DNA from: an uncultured Campylobacter sp.
Lineage (GTDB): Bacteria > Campylobacterota > Campylobacteria > Campylobacterales > Campylobacteraceae
Direction: 5' to 3'
DNA: 7,167 nt
Assembly: GCF_938031315.1 (NCBI RefSeq)
Contig: NZ_CALHHT010000368.1
Span: 1 to 7,167, forward strand
Positions 1 through 6,514 of this stretch are shown one piece after another (the stretch's first letter is position 1; every line of letters starts with the position of its first letter). The position numbers and the translations under genes are program-made. The notes under the pieces are model-generated. The model saw nothing but the letters and a program-made list of their open reading frames with translations. It did not search any database and was not told the origin of the DNA.

Positions 1-120
1 GTAAAGGATATGAGCGACATAATCTCGCTTAAAAACGCAGGGCTCATCGCGGGCGTCATCGTCGGCAAGGCATATTACGAAGGCACGCTCGATCTTAAAA
101 AGGCGTTTGAAGCTCTATAA
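1..120 (+). CDS. hisA: HisA, C-terminal end (phosphoribosylformimino-AICAR isomerase)
   Basis: Only the last 39 codons are in the window; the frame is open from base 1 and ends at TAA 118-120. The visible residues include NAGLIAGVIVGKAYYEGTLD. This matches the end of the HisA (beta-alpha)8 barrel, where the last strand and following loop (GVIVGKA.YEG) help bind a substrate phosphate. HisA performs the fourth step of cytosolic histidine biosynthesis, isomerising ProFAR to PRFAR. HisF has a related barrel, but the 'GVIVGKA-YEGT-DL' ending is typical of HisA. prmA starts 78 bases downstream on the same strand. No terminator is visible between them, so read-through is possible. Confidence 0.85.
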   Translation, partial: VKDMSDIISLKNAGLIAGVIVGKAYYEGTLDLKKAFEAL

Positions 121-198
121 AAACGCCCGAGCGTAAGCAAAGTTTGAACTAAATTTTAGTAATATGCAAATTTTAAAATTTAAAGGCGATGTGAGGCG

Positions 199-1062
199 AT
201 GAAAGATTTTTTTTATGAGATGATCGTAAAAAGCGCGAATGCAAGCGAGCTTTTTAAAAACTTTGCGTTTGAGCTCGGCGTTACCTGCGTCGAAGAACGC
301 GGCGATCGCTTCATAATCCGCGACGAAGAGGATCTGCAAAATTTAAAATTTGCGTTTGAGGAGTTTAAAAAGGGGCTTGCGCGATCTCTTAATTTAGACG
401 CCGATCTGCAGATCGAAATTTCAAAAAAGCCTAATATCGATTGGATCGAGCAGTATAAAAAAGGCGTCGCGCCCGTGGCGGTCGGCAAATTTTACGTCCG
501 TCCGAGCTGGTGCGAAAGATCGCAAGATCCCGCGCTAATCGATCTTCTGATCGATCCTGCGCTGGCGTTCGGCTCAGGCCATCACGAAAGCACCAATATG
601 TGCCTGGCGATACTTAGTGAACTTACTTGCGCGGGTATGAGCGCGCTTGACGTGGGCTGCGGCAGCGGAATTTTAAGTATCGCGATGAAAAAACTGGGCG
701 CAAAAGTAAGTGCCTGCGATACCGACGAGCAGGCGGTGACCGCTACGCAGCAAAATGCCGAGAAAAACGGCGTGCAGATCGATAAAATTTGGCTCGGCAG
801 CGTTTCAAGCCTAAACGAGCAAAGTTCAAGCAAAAGCGCGCAGCCGCAGTTTGATCTCGTCGTCGCAAATATAATCGCCGACGTGATTTTGATCCTAAGC
901 GCGGATCTGAAAAAAGCGCTAAAACCCGGCGGCAAGCTCGTGCTGTCGGGAATTTTAGAAAAATATAAAGATAGGATAGAGCAAGCCTTTTCGGATTTAA
1001 ATTTCGTGCAGATGAAAAAGCAAAACGAATGGCTTAGCTTCGTATATGAAAGGAAGATATGA
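199..1062 (+). CDS. prmA: Ribosomal protein L11 methyltransferase PrmA
   Basis: The 287-residue protein matches the usual PrmA length (E. coli about 293). PrmA is a cytosolic SAM-dependent enzyme that methylates ribosomal protein L11 at several amino groups. Residues 1 to about 60 form the L11-recognition domain. The linker leads to the family signature AFGSGHHEST (123-132), where most homologues have FGTGHHPTT. The Rossmann SAM loop DVGCGSG is at 151-157, and the acidic residue of strand 2 is in ACDTDEQ (172-178). The active-site strand VVANIIAD is at 221-228, followed by LKPGGKLVLSGIL (241-253). A polar low-complexity stretch at 206-217 is probably a surface loop. The ATG at 199 follows purine-rich AAAGG (183-186 region) and GTGAGG (191-196). 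The start region carries a T8 run (207-214). The stop overlaps the ftsH start (ATGA). Confidence 0.95.
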   Translation: MKDFFYEMIVKSANASELFKNFAFELGVTCVEERGDRFIIRDEEDLQNLKFAFEEFKKGLARSLNLDADLQIEISKKPNIDWIEQYKKGVAPVAVGKFYVRPSWCERSQDPALIDLLIDPALAFGSGHHESTNMCLAILSELTCAGMSALDVGCGSGILSIAMKKLGAKVSACDTDEQAVTATQQNAEKNGVQIDKIWLGSVSSLNEQSSSKSAQPQFDLVVANIIADVILILSADLKKALKPGGKLVLSGILEKYKDRIEQAFSDLNFVQMKKQNEWLSFVYERKI

Positions 1063-3008
1063 ACAATAACCAAAACAATCAACCCCCTCAAAACGGCGGT
1101 GGAAATAATTTTTTCAATAAAAATCCGATCGGCGTTTTTATTATTTTCGCGCTTATTTTGATAGTCGTGTTTAAAGCGATATCCCCAAGTGGCGGATTTG
1201 ATAGCGGCGGAGTGCTAGGCTCCGTCTCGGGCGAGAGTAGAAACGTAACTTACTCCGAGCTAAAATCGCAGATCAAAAACTCTCAAGTGAGCATGGTTTC
1301 CATCGGAAGTTCCACGATTAAAGCGCAAGTCGGCAACGTAATCTACACCGCCAAGCGCGTGGATGATCCCGAGCTAGTTCAAATTTTAGAATCGCGCAAA
1401 ATTCCATACGGCGCGTATAACGAGAGCAATTTTTTGACCGATCTGCTCTTTAGCTGGGTCTTGCCGCTCGTGATTTTCTTTGGAATTTGGATGTTTTTAG
1501 CCAACCGCATGCAGCGCAATATGGGCGGCGGCGTGCTCGGCATCGGAAGCTCTAAAAACCTGGTAAGCGCCGAAAAGCCGAAGGTTAAATTTAGCGATGT
1601 AGCGGGCGTCGAAGAGGCGAAAGAGGAGGTTAAAGAGATCGTAGATTTCTTAAAAAATCCGGAGCGATACATCAGCCTCGGGGCTAAAATTCCAAAAGGC
1701 GTGCTTTTGGTGGGTCCTCCAGGCACGGGTAAGACGCTGTTAGCCAAGGCTGTCGCGGGCGAAGCGGACGTGCCGTTTTTTTCGGTATCGGGTTCGAGCT
1801 TCATCGAGATGTTCGTAGGCGTGGGCGCTAGCAGGGTGAGGGATCTATTCGATAACGCTAAAAAGCAGGCTCCGGCGATCGTTTTTATCGACGAGATCGA
1901 CGCGATCGGCAAAAGCAGAACCGCAGGCGGTATCGGCGGTGGTAACGACGAGCGCGAACAGACGCTAAATCAGCTACTTGCCGAGATGGACGGCTTCGGC
2001 TCGGAATCAAGCCCGGTGATCGTCCTTGCGGCTACCAACCGCCCCGAGACGCTGGATGCGGCGCTTCTGCGTCCAGGCAGATTTGATAGGCAGGTTTTGG
2101 TCGATAGACCCGATTTTGACGGCAGAATGGCAATTTTAAAGGTGCATATGCGCGACGTTAAATTTGCCCGCGACATCGATATCGAAGAGATCGCGCGACT
2201 TACCGTGGGCTTTGCGGGAGCCGATCTTGCAAACATCATCAACGAAGCCGCGCTTTTAGCGGGTCGCGAGGCAAAGGCGGAGGTCGAGCAAAAAGACCTG
2301 CTCGAAGCGATCGAACGCGTCGGTATCGGACTGGCTAAAAAATCGCGCCGCGTAAGCCCGATCGAAAAGCGAATCGTCGCCTACCACGAAAGCGGGCATG
2401 CGCTCATCGCCGAGCTTACCAAAGGCGCGATGCCGGTATCTAAAGTAACTATCGTACCGCGCGGATTGAGTGCCGCGGGATATACGCTAAATTCTCCGTT
2501 TGAAAATAGATATCTGCATCAGCGCCATGAAATTTTTGCCGAGATCGATACGTTTTTGGCGGGGCGCGCGGCGGAGGACGTGTTTTTAGGAGAGATCACC
2601 GACGGCGCGGGCAACGACCTACAGCGCGCTACCGATATGCTTAAATTTATGGCTACTCAGGTCGGAATGACCGATGCGCTCGGGCTTGCGGTGCTAGAAA
2701 AGCAGCAGTATTCCTTCCTAAACGGCGGACAGAGCATCAAGGATTACAGCGAGGTAACGGCGGTTAAGATCGACGAATATGTCCGCAAGACGCTGGATGA
2801 GCGCTACGCGGCGGTAAAAGAGACGCTAAGGACCTACGCTCCGGCGATCGAGGAGATGGTAAAGGCGCTGTATGAGAAGGAGACGGTCTCTGGAGAGCAG
2901 ATCGTAGAGATCATCTCTAAATTTGAAAAAGATAACGGCATGCCTACCCGTCTGGTGCGAAATTTAGGCGCTAACGACGATATCGAAAGCGCAAAGAGCG
3001 AGGCTTAA
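1059..3008 (+). CDS. ftsH: ATP-dependent zinc metalloprotease FtsH
   Basis: This 649-residue membrane-anchored AAA+ protease degrades misassembled membrane proteins and selected soluble regulators, and works as a hexamer in the inner membrane. An Asn/Gln/Gly-rich tail (1-22) precedes TM1 (about 23-41). A periplasmic domain (about 42-127) and TM2 (about 128-149) follow. The AAA module has Walker A GPPGTGKT (219-226), pore loop MFVGVGA (251-257), Walker B IVFIDEID (274-281) and the second region of homology with RPGRFDR (338-344), including the arginine finger. The protease domain has HESGH (443-447, catalytic Glu444). Asp520 in GAGNDLQRAT is the likely third zinc ligand. All key residues are intact. 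Its ATG overlaps the prmA stop by 4 bases, with AAAGGAAG (1049-1056) as ribosome binding site, so the two are probably translated from one message. A 9-bp hairpin spans its stop codon. Confidence 0.97.
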   Translation: MNNNQNNQPPQNGGGNNFFNKNPIGVFIIFALILIVVFKAISPSGGFDSGGVLGSVSGESRNVTYSELKSQIKNSQVSMVSIGSSTIKAQVGNVIYTAKRVDDPELVQILESRKIPYGAYNESNFLTDLLFSWVLPLVIFFGIWMFLANRMQRNMGGGVLGIGSSKNLVSAEKPKVKFSDVAGVEEAKEEVKEIVDFLKNPERYISLGAKIPKGVLLVGPPGTGKTLLAKAVAGEADVPFFSVSGSSFIEMFVGVGASRVRDLFDNAKKQAPAIVFIDEIDAIGKSRTAGGIGGGNDEREQTLNQLLAEMDGFGSESSPVIVLAATNRPETLDAALLRPGRFDRQVLVDRPDFDGRMAILKVHMRDVKFARDIDIEEIARLTVGFAGADLANIINEAALLAGREAKAEVEQKDLLEAIERVGIGLAKKSRRVSPIEKRIVAYHESGHALIAELTKGAMPVSKVTIVPRGLSAAGYTLNSPFENRYLHQRHEIFAEIDTFLAGRAAEDVFLGEITDGAGNDLQRATDMLKFMATQVGMTDALGLAVLEKQQYSFLNGGQSIKDYSEVTAVKIDEYVRKTLDERYAAVKETLRTYAPAIEEMVKALYEKETVSGEQIVEIISKFEKDNGMPTRLVRNLGANDDIESAKSEA

Positions 3009-3022
3009 ATTTAAAGCCTCGC
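2998..3022 (+). other. Perfect 9-bp hairpin spanning the ftsH stop codon
   Basis: GCGAGGCTT (2998-3006) pairs with AAGCCTCGC (3014-3022) around a 7-base loop. The first T of the TAA stop is in the left arm and its last two bases are in the loop. No T-run follows (GCAGGGCAAG), so it is not a standard intrinsic terminator. It may stabilise the 3' end of the prmA-ftsH message or slow the terminating ribosome; that is inference. Confidence 0.55.
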
Positions 3023-3135
3023 GCAGGGCAAGAACTTAGCGCTAAATTTTAAGAAGGTCGCGCTAAAATGCTTTACGCGTGATCCGCGGCACCGAATGAA
3101 AAGCGGTGTAAAAATAAAATTTTAAAGAGTAAGAG
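3009..3135. other. Intergenic region ftsH-pssA, no gene
   Basis: These 127 bases hold no convincing coding frame. They contain the right arm of the ftsH-stop hairpin and a 10-bp palindrome TTAGCGCTAA (3036-3045). There is also a short stem CACCG/CGGTG (3090-3094 with 3104-3108) followed by an AT-rich run. The AT run (TAAAAT, 3115-3120) could serve as a weak -10, but it lies too close to the pssA ATG for a strong claim. In C. jejuni and H. pylori a small extra gene lies between ftsH and pssA; no recognisable remnant of it is present here. Confidence 0.5.
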
Positions 3136-3885
3136 ATGGAAGAGGAAAAGGGAAAATTAATCTACATATTGCCGAATCTTTTCACGGCGGCAAGCGTATT
3201 TTTGGCGGTCATCAGCATAATTTCTACGATCAAAGGCAACTTCAGCGCCGCGATCTTTTATATCATTTTATCCTTGATCTGCGACGGGCTTGACGGCCGC
3301 GTGGCGAGGCTAACGCATGCTACGTCGAAATTCGGCGTGGAATTTGACAGCCTTGCGGATATCGTGGCTTTCGGCGTTGCGCCGGCGCTACTGTTTTACT
3401 GCGCGGTCGGGCACGATTACGGTAAGGTCGGTTCGCTCGTAGCTGCGCTTTACGTGGTTTTCGGCGCGATCAGGCTGGCGCGATTTAACGTCACCACGGG
3501 CACCTACGAGCCTAGCGTTTTTATCGGGCTGCCGATTCCGACGGCTGCGATTACGATGGCGTTTTGGATTGGAATTTATCTAAAATATGAGCTTTCCAAA
3601 GGGTTTGGGGTATTTTTGATCATCGCAATGGCGGCGCTATCGTTTTTGATGGTAAGCAACATCCGCTTTCCGAGCTTTAAAAAGATCAGCCTAAAGCGCC
3701 CCAACGCGATTAAAATTTTAGTGCTTCTAATCGTCGTATTTTTCTCGCTTTTATATCTTTTCAGGCTGGAATTTCCGGCGGTGCTCACTTTGGTTTATAT
3801 CGTTTACGGTTTGGTTCGCGGAGCTTTAAATTTAAGCGCGGCTAAATTTCATAAAAAAGACAAACCCGAGGAAACGGCGAAATAA
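3136..3885 (+). CDS. pssA: CDP-diacylglycerol-serine O-phosphatidyltransferase (PssA, membrane type)
   Basis: This 249-residue integral membrane enzyme joins CDP-diacylglycerol and serine to give phosphatidylserine, the precursor of phosphatidylethanolamine. The CDP-alcohol phosphatidyltransferase signature D-x2-DG-x2-AR-x8-G-x3-D-x3-D is complete: D50, D53, G54, A57, R58, G67, D71, D75. The aspartates bind the metal ions and the last one is the catalytic base in the family. Motifs special to the class II (Bacillus-type) PssA subfamily follow: RLARFNV (113-119), FIGLPIPTAA (129-138) and LMVSNIRFPSFK (171-182). About eight hydrophobic segments are visible (near 9-31, 37-50, 76-92, 98-115, 130-149, 157-173, 191-209, 213-230). 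The tail is charged and cytosolic-looking. AAAGAG (3124-3129) lies 6 bases before the ATG. Its place after ftsH is conserved in Campylobacterota. Confidence 0.94.
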   Translation: MEEEKGKLIYILPNLFTAASVFLAVISIISTIKGNFSAAIFYIILSLICDGLDGRVARLTHATSKFGVEFDSLADIVAFGVAPALLFYCAVGHDYGKVGSLVAALYVVFGAIRLARFNVTTGTYEPSVFIGLPIPTAAITMAFWIGIYLKYELSKGFGVFLIIAMAALSFLMVSNIRFPSFKKISLKRPNAIKILVLLIVVFFSLLYLFRLEFPAVLTLVYIVYGLVRGALNLSAAKFHKKDKPEETAK

Positions 3886-3927
3886 TCTCAGATATGTTTA
3901 TCGCCGCGATTGTTTTAAGCTTGCACG

Positions 3928-3935
3928 GCTATAAT
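3928..3935 (+). promoter_or_regulatory. Promoter for leuA (-10 box GCTATAAT)
   Basis: A perfect TATAAT (3930-3935) is preceded by GC, fitting the GnTATAAT -10 element of Campylobacter sigma-70 promoters, which often lack a -35. A T-rich patch (TTGTTTT, 3910-3916) lies upstream. Initiation would fall near 3942, giving a leader of about 28 bases to the ATG at 3970. That leaves no room for a leader peptide or attenuator. Confidence 0.6.
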
Positions 3936-3969
3936 TTTGCCAAATTTTAACCATTTGAAAGGATTTGTA

Positions 3970-5484
3970 ATGGACAAAAATAAAATCATAATCTTCGATA
4001 CTACGCTTCGTGACGGCGAGCAAAGCCCCGGAGCGTCGATGAATACGGATGAGAAGATCCATCTTGCGTTGCAGCTTGAAAAGCTGGGCGTAGATGTTAT
4101 CGAGGCGGGTTTTGCAGCGGCGAGCCCCGGGGACTTTGACGCGATAGAAAAGATCGCGGGCACCGTTAGCAAGGCTCGCGTATGCTCTCTTGCGCGCGCT
4201 TTAGAAAAAGATATCAAAGCCGCTGGAGAAGCGGTAAAGGGCGCGAAGCTTGGGCGTATCCACACCTTCATCGCCACAAGCCCTATCCATATGGAATTTA
4301 AACTCAAAATGCAGCCGCAAGAGGTCATAAAGCGCGCCGTAGAGTCTGTGCAATACGCAAAAAGCCTATGCGATGACGTGGAGTTTAGCTGCGAGGATGC
4401 GTGCAGAAGCGATATCGGCTTTTTAAAAGAGATATGCGACGCCGCGATAAACGCCGGAGCCTCCACTATAAATATCCCCGATACGGTGGGCTATCTCTAT
4501 CCGGATGAGATTACTGCGCGCATAGGCGAGATCGTTAAGCTTATCGGCGAGCGCGCCGTAGTTTCGGTACATAACCACAACGACTTGGGAATGGCTACCG
4601 TAAATTCCTTAGCCGCTATCTTGGCAGGAGCCAGACAGGTCGAGTGCACGATAAACGGTATCGGCGAGCGCGCGGGCAACGCGGCGCTAGAGGAGATCGT
4701 AATGGCGATCAAGACGCGCACAGATAAATTTGCGCCGCTTTATACCGATATAAATTTGAAAGAAATTTATCCATCCAGCCGCCTAGTCGCTAGCATTACC
4801 GGCATCGAGCCGCAGCCTAATAAAGCGATCGTGGGCAAAAACGCCTTCGCGCATGAAAGCGGCATCCACCAAGACGGCGTGCTAAAACACAAAGAAACTT
4901 ACGAGATCATGCACGCCGAGGATATCGGGCTTGATAAAAACTCGCTCGTGCTGGGCAAACACAGCGGACGTCACGCCTTTAAGGACAAGCTGGTATCTTT
5001 GGGATATGAGCTTAGTAACGAGCAGATTGAGATCGCGTTTAATAAATTTAAAGCGCTCGCCGACAGCAAAAAGGACGTTTTCGACGAGGATATTAGAGAG
5101 CTCGTAAACGACGAGTTCGTGGGAGCCGAAAAGACCTACGAAGTGCTGGTTTTAAGCTCCAATAGCTGCAACAAAGGACACGCTAGCACCGCGCTTACGC
5201 TAAGATATAAGGATGAAATTTTAAGCGATAGCGCGCTTGGAAACGGCGGCGTGGATGCGATATTTAAAGCGATAGATCGCATTAGCGGCATCAGCGGTAG
5301 CCTGAAGGAGTATCAAGTAAAAGCGGTCTCGCAGGGTAAAGACGCGCTAGCGAAAGTAACCGTCAAGGTGGAATTTGCGGGCGAGGGCGCCATCATCGGC
5401 AGAGGACTTGACGTAGATACGATGCTAGCGTCTGCAAAGGCCTACGTTGCAGCGCTAAATACATATCTCGACGCTAAGCGCTAA
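3970..5484 (+). CDS. leuA: 2-isopropylmalate synthase LeuA
   Basis: This 504-residue cytosolic enzyme condenses acetyl-CoA with 2-oxoisovalerate to give 2-isopropylmalate, the committed step of leucine synthesis. The DRE-TIM barrel begins with FDTTLRDGEQSPG (9-21), where R14, D15 and E17 are catalytic or metal-associated. It continues through VHNHNDLGMA (200-209), where H201 and H203 are metal ligands, and NGIGERAGNAALEE (229-242), where N237 is a likely metal ligand. AHESGIHQDG (294-303) and LGKHSGRHA (328-336) form the linker subdomain. Residues from about 385 to the end are the LeuA dimer domain that binds leucine for feedback inhibition, which also separates it from short citramalate or homocitrate synthases. 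An upstream in-frame TTG at 3937 adds 11 residues but sits inside the promoter. The ATG at 3970 has GAAAGGA (3957-3963) six bases upstream and is preferred. Confidence 0.95.
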   Translation: MDKNKIIIFDTTLRDGEQSPGASMNTDEKIHLALQLEKLGVDVIEAGFAAASPGDFDAIEKIAGTVSKARVCSLARALEKDIKAAGEAVKGAKLGRIHTFIATSPIHMEFKLKMQPQEVIKRAVESVQYAKSLCDDVEFSCEDACRSDIGFLKEICDAAINAGASTINIPDTVGYLYPDEITARIGEIVKLIGERAVVSVHNHNDLGMATVNSLAAILAGARQVECTINGIGERAGNAALEEIVMAIKTRTDKFAPLYTDINLKEIYPSSRLVASITGIEPQPNKAIVGKNAFAHESGIHQDGVLKHKETYEIMHAEDIGLDKNSLVLGKHSGRHAFKDKLVSLGYELSNEQIEIAFNKFKALADSKKDVFDEDIRELVNDEFVGAEKTYEVLVLSSNSCNKGHASTALTLRYKDEILSDSALGNGGVDAIFKAIDRISGISGSLKEYQVKAVSQGKDALAKVTVKVEFAGEGAIIGRGLDVDTMLASAKAYVAALNTYLDAKR

Positions 5485-5640
5485 GATGTCGGCGTGCTCG
5501 GCGGGATTTGTTAAATTTAACGCAAATTCCGCCAGATTAAACAAATCAAAAGCAAAATTTTAATAATATTTTGCTCTTGAAACGGTGGAGTAGGGGTATT
5601 GATCCGAAACTCGTTTTAAAATTTATTTATGGAGACTTTT
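5485..5640. other. Intergenic region leuA-atpE with two stems
   Basis: These 156 bases hold no gene. After the GC-rich stem at 5500-5533 comes an AT-rich stem, AGCAAAAT (5551-5558) with ATTTTGCT (5568-5575). The rest up to 5630 should contain the atpE promoter, but I see no perfect TATAAT. TAAAAT (5617-5622) is the nearest candidate, and TTGAAA (5577-5582) with TATTGA (5597-5602) has a short 14-base spacing. GGAGA (5631-5635) is the atpE ribosome binding site. Confidence 0.45.
5500..5533 (+). terminator. Hairpin downstream of leuA, possible terminator without U-tract
   Basis: GGCGGGATTTG (5500-5510) pairs with CAAATTCCGCC (5523-5533), 11 pairs with one G-U, around a 12-base loop. It starts 16 bases after the leuA stop and is the strongest structure in the spacer. 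The following bases (AGATTAAACAAATC) are not a T-run, so this is a non-canonical terminator or a message-stabilising stem. Confidence 0.4.
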
Positions 5641-5979
5641 ATGAAAAAAGTTCTTGTATTGTTATTTGCGCTTTGCGGCGCGGCTTTCGCTAGCGAGCAG
5701 CTAAGTGCTTACACTCAGATCGTTTCTTATTCTGCGATCACGGTCGGTATCGTTTTGGGCTTGGCTGCCTTCGGTGGCGCTATGGGTATGGGAAATGCCG
5801 CTAACGCGACAATTACCGGTATTGCTAGAAACCCGAGCGTAGCTAGCAAACTATCGACTACGATGTATATTTCGCTTGCGATGATCGAAGCGCAGGTTAT
5901 CTATGCATTAGTTATTTCATTTATCTTGCTTTTCGTAAATCCTTTTTTGACAGCGGGTTTAAAGGCTGCTGCAAATTGA
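5641..5979 (+). CDS. atpE: ATP synthase F0 c subunit AtpE
   Basis: This 112-residue proteolipid forms the rotating c-ring of F-type ATP synthase in the inner membrane. Residues 1-17 (MKKVLVLLFALCGAAFA, then SE) look like a signal peptide, longer than the roughly 80-residue c subunit of E. coli and in line with related Campylobacterota. Helix 1 (about 29-60) has the Gly/Ala-rich packing stretch GGAMGMGNA (45-53). The polar loop is ARNP (62-65). Helix 2 carries the ion-binding Glu83 in AMIEAQVIY (80-88). Aligned by eye with sodium-type rings, the ligand Gln is Met50 and the Ser after Glu is Ala84, which argues for proton coupling. GGAGA lies 5 bases before the ATG at 5641; an in-frame ATG at 5629 would contain that site and is rejected. 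The gene stands alone, apart from other atp genes. Confidence 0.95.
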   Translation: MKKVLVLLFALCGAAFASEQLSAYTQIVSYSAITVGIVLGLAAFGGAMGMGNAANATITGIARNPSVASKLSTTMYISLAMIEAQVIYALVISFILLFVNPFLTAGLKAAAN

Positions 5980-5983
5980 TACT

Positions 5984-6003
5984 AAGCCCGAGAAATCGGG
6001 CTT
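5984..6003 (+). terminator. Intrinsic terminator of atpE
   Basis: AAGCCCGA (5984-5991) pairs perfectly with TCGGGCTT (5996-6003) around a GAAA tetraloop, five bases after the atpE stop. The following T-rich part is short (TTT with the stem end, then AAACTT), so termination may be partial. It separates atpE from the tRNA promoter. Confidence 0.7.
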
Positions 6004-6011
6004 TAAACTTA

Positions 6012-6017
6012 TATAAT
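6012..6017 (+). promoter_or_regulatory. -10 box of the tRNA-Leu promoter
   Basis: A perfect TATAAT lies 31 bases before the tRNA 5' end, predicting initiation near 6024 and a leader of about 25 bases for RNase P removal. No good -35 is visible, because that position falls in the atpE terminator stem. Confidence 0.55.
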
Positions 6018-6048
6018 TCAAGGCTTGAGATTAAGCTTTAAAATTTAT

Positions 6049-6133
6049 GCGACCGTGGTGGAATTGGTAGACACGCTATCTTGAGGGGGTAGTGCCGCAA
6101 GGTGTACGAGTTCAAGTCTCGTCGGTCGCACCA
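6049..6133 (+). tRNA. tRNA-Leu (anticodon GAG)
   Basis: The 85-base gene folds as a class II tRNA. The acceptor GCGACCG (6049-6055) pairs with CGGTCGC (6123-6129), followed by discriminator A and an encoded CCA (6131-6133). The D stem is GTG/CAC with the loop AATTGGTAGA. The anticodon stem CTATC/GGTAG encloses loop TTGAGGG, giving anticodon GAG at 6083-6085, which reads CUC and CUU. A long variable arm (TGCCGCAAGGTGT) is present, as expected for leucine. The T arm is ACGAG-TTCAAGT-CTCGT. The A73 discriminator is the leucine identity base. The gene marks the edge of the core block: 24 bases beyond it the hicAB operon ends on the opposite strand. Confidence 0.96.
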
Positions 6134-6157
6134 TATTTAGTCTTACAATAGATTTTA

Positions 6158-6514
6158 TTAAATTCCCTTAAGCTTTAAATTTGCAGCCTCGCTTAAAAAT
6201 TGTGATCTATTATTGGTTACCTTGTCAATAGCATTAAGCAAAGATTGCGAAAGGCTTACATTTACACGAATTTTCTTATCGGAAGTAGGCTCGGGAATAA
6301 AATCGTTATGCTCTAGCATACTCTCAAGCGTAGATTTAAAAGCGGCATCAAGATCATTTAATGCTTCCTCTTTTGTATCGCCGTCACCCCAAAACAAAGC
6401 ATAACCTTTAAATTCCGGCATAAAAGCACCCCAGCCGCCGCCTTCATCGTCCGCTATCTTTCTAAGCTCGATTTTATAAGGCAAATTCAGGTAATAGTTT
6501 AAATCCTTTTTCAT
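6158..6514 (-). CDS. hicB: HicB-family antitoxin
   Basis: This 118-residue protein has the two-part architecture of HicB antitoxins. Residues about 12-75 form the partial RNase H-like fold that binds the toxin (PYKIELRKI, GGWGAFMPEFKGYALFWGDGDTKEEALNDL). Residues about 81-116 look like a ribbon-helix-helix DNA-binding domain (KIRVNVSLSQSLLNAID, then NRSQFLSEAANLKL). It should neutralise HicA and repress its own operon. The frequent PxLPGC motif is PEFKGY (33-38) here. The start ATG overlaps the hicA stop (ATGA). It has a strong site, GAGGA (6525-6521 on the - strand), six bases upstream, so antitoxin translation should exceed that of the toxin. Base composition is clearly more AT-rich than the core genes to the left, suggesting horizontal acquisition. 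It converges on tRNA-Leu with no visible terminator between. Confidence 0.9.
   Translation of the reverse strand: MKKDLNYYLNLPYKIELRKIADDEGGGWGAFMPEFKGYALFWGDGDTKEEALNDLDAAFKSTLESMLEHNDFIPEPTSDKKIRVNVSLSQSLLNAIDKVTNNRSQFLSEAANLKLKGI

Noticed and set aside
207..214. T8 tract at the prmA start as a phase-variation switch
   Set aside because: Campylobacter phase variation mainly uses longer poly-G tracts, eight T is short, and prmA is a housekeeping gene; Phe and Tyr codons explain it.
302..309. GCGATCGC octamer as a HIP1-like repeat
   Set aside because: GATC-rich words are common throughout these coding regions, and a single octamer inside prmA follows from codon use.
1379..1912. Minus-strand open frame inside ftsH
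   Set aside because: It is a shadow of the strongly conserved FtsH AAA domain, as are the other long antisense frames in prmA, pssA and leuA.
3937..3969. Longer leuA start at TTG 3937
   Set aside because: It lies against the -10 box and upstream of the expected transcription start, has no ribosome binding site, and adds residues outside the conserved protein. ATG 3970 has GAAAGGA at proper spacing.
5629..5640. Longer atpE start at ATG 5629
   Set aside because: The Shine-Dalgarno GGAGA lies inside this extension, and ATG 5641 gives the normal signal-like N-terminus.
3970..6133. Functional link between leuA and the nearby tRNA-Leu(GAG), such as leucine attenuation
   Set aside because: The leuA leader is too short for a leader peptide, and atpE with its own terminator lies between them; the adjacency is probably chance.
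6213..6404. Plus-strand open frame inside hicB
   Set aside because: It has no ribosome binding site and no recognisable family, and it lies antisense to an intact HicB reading frame.
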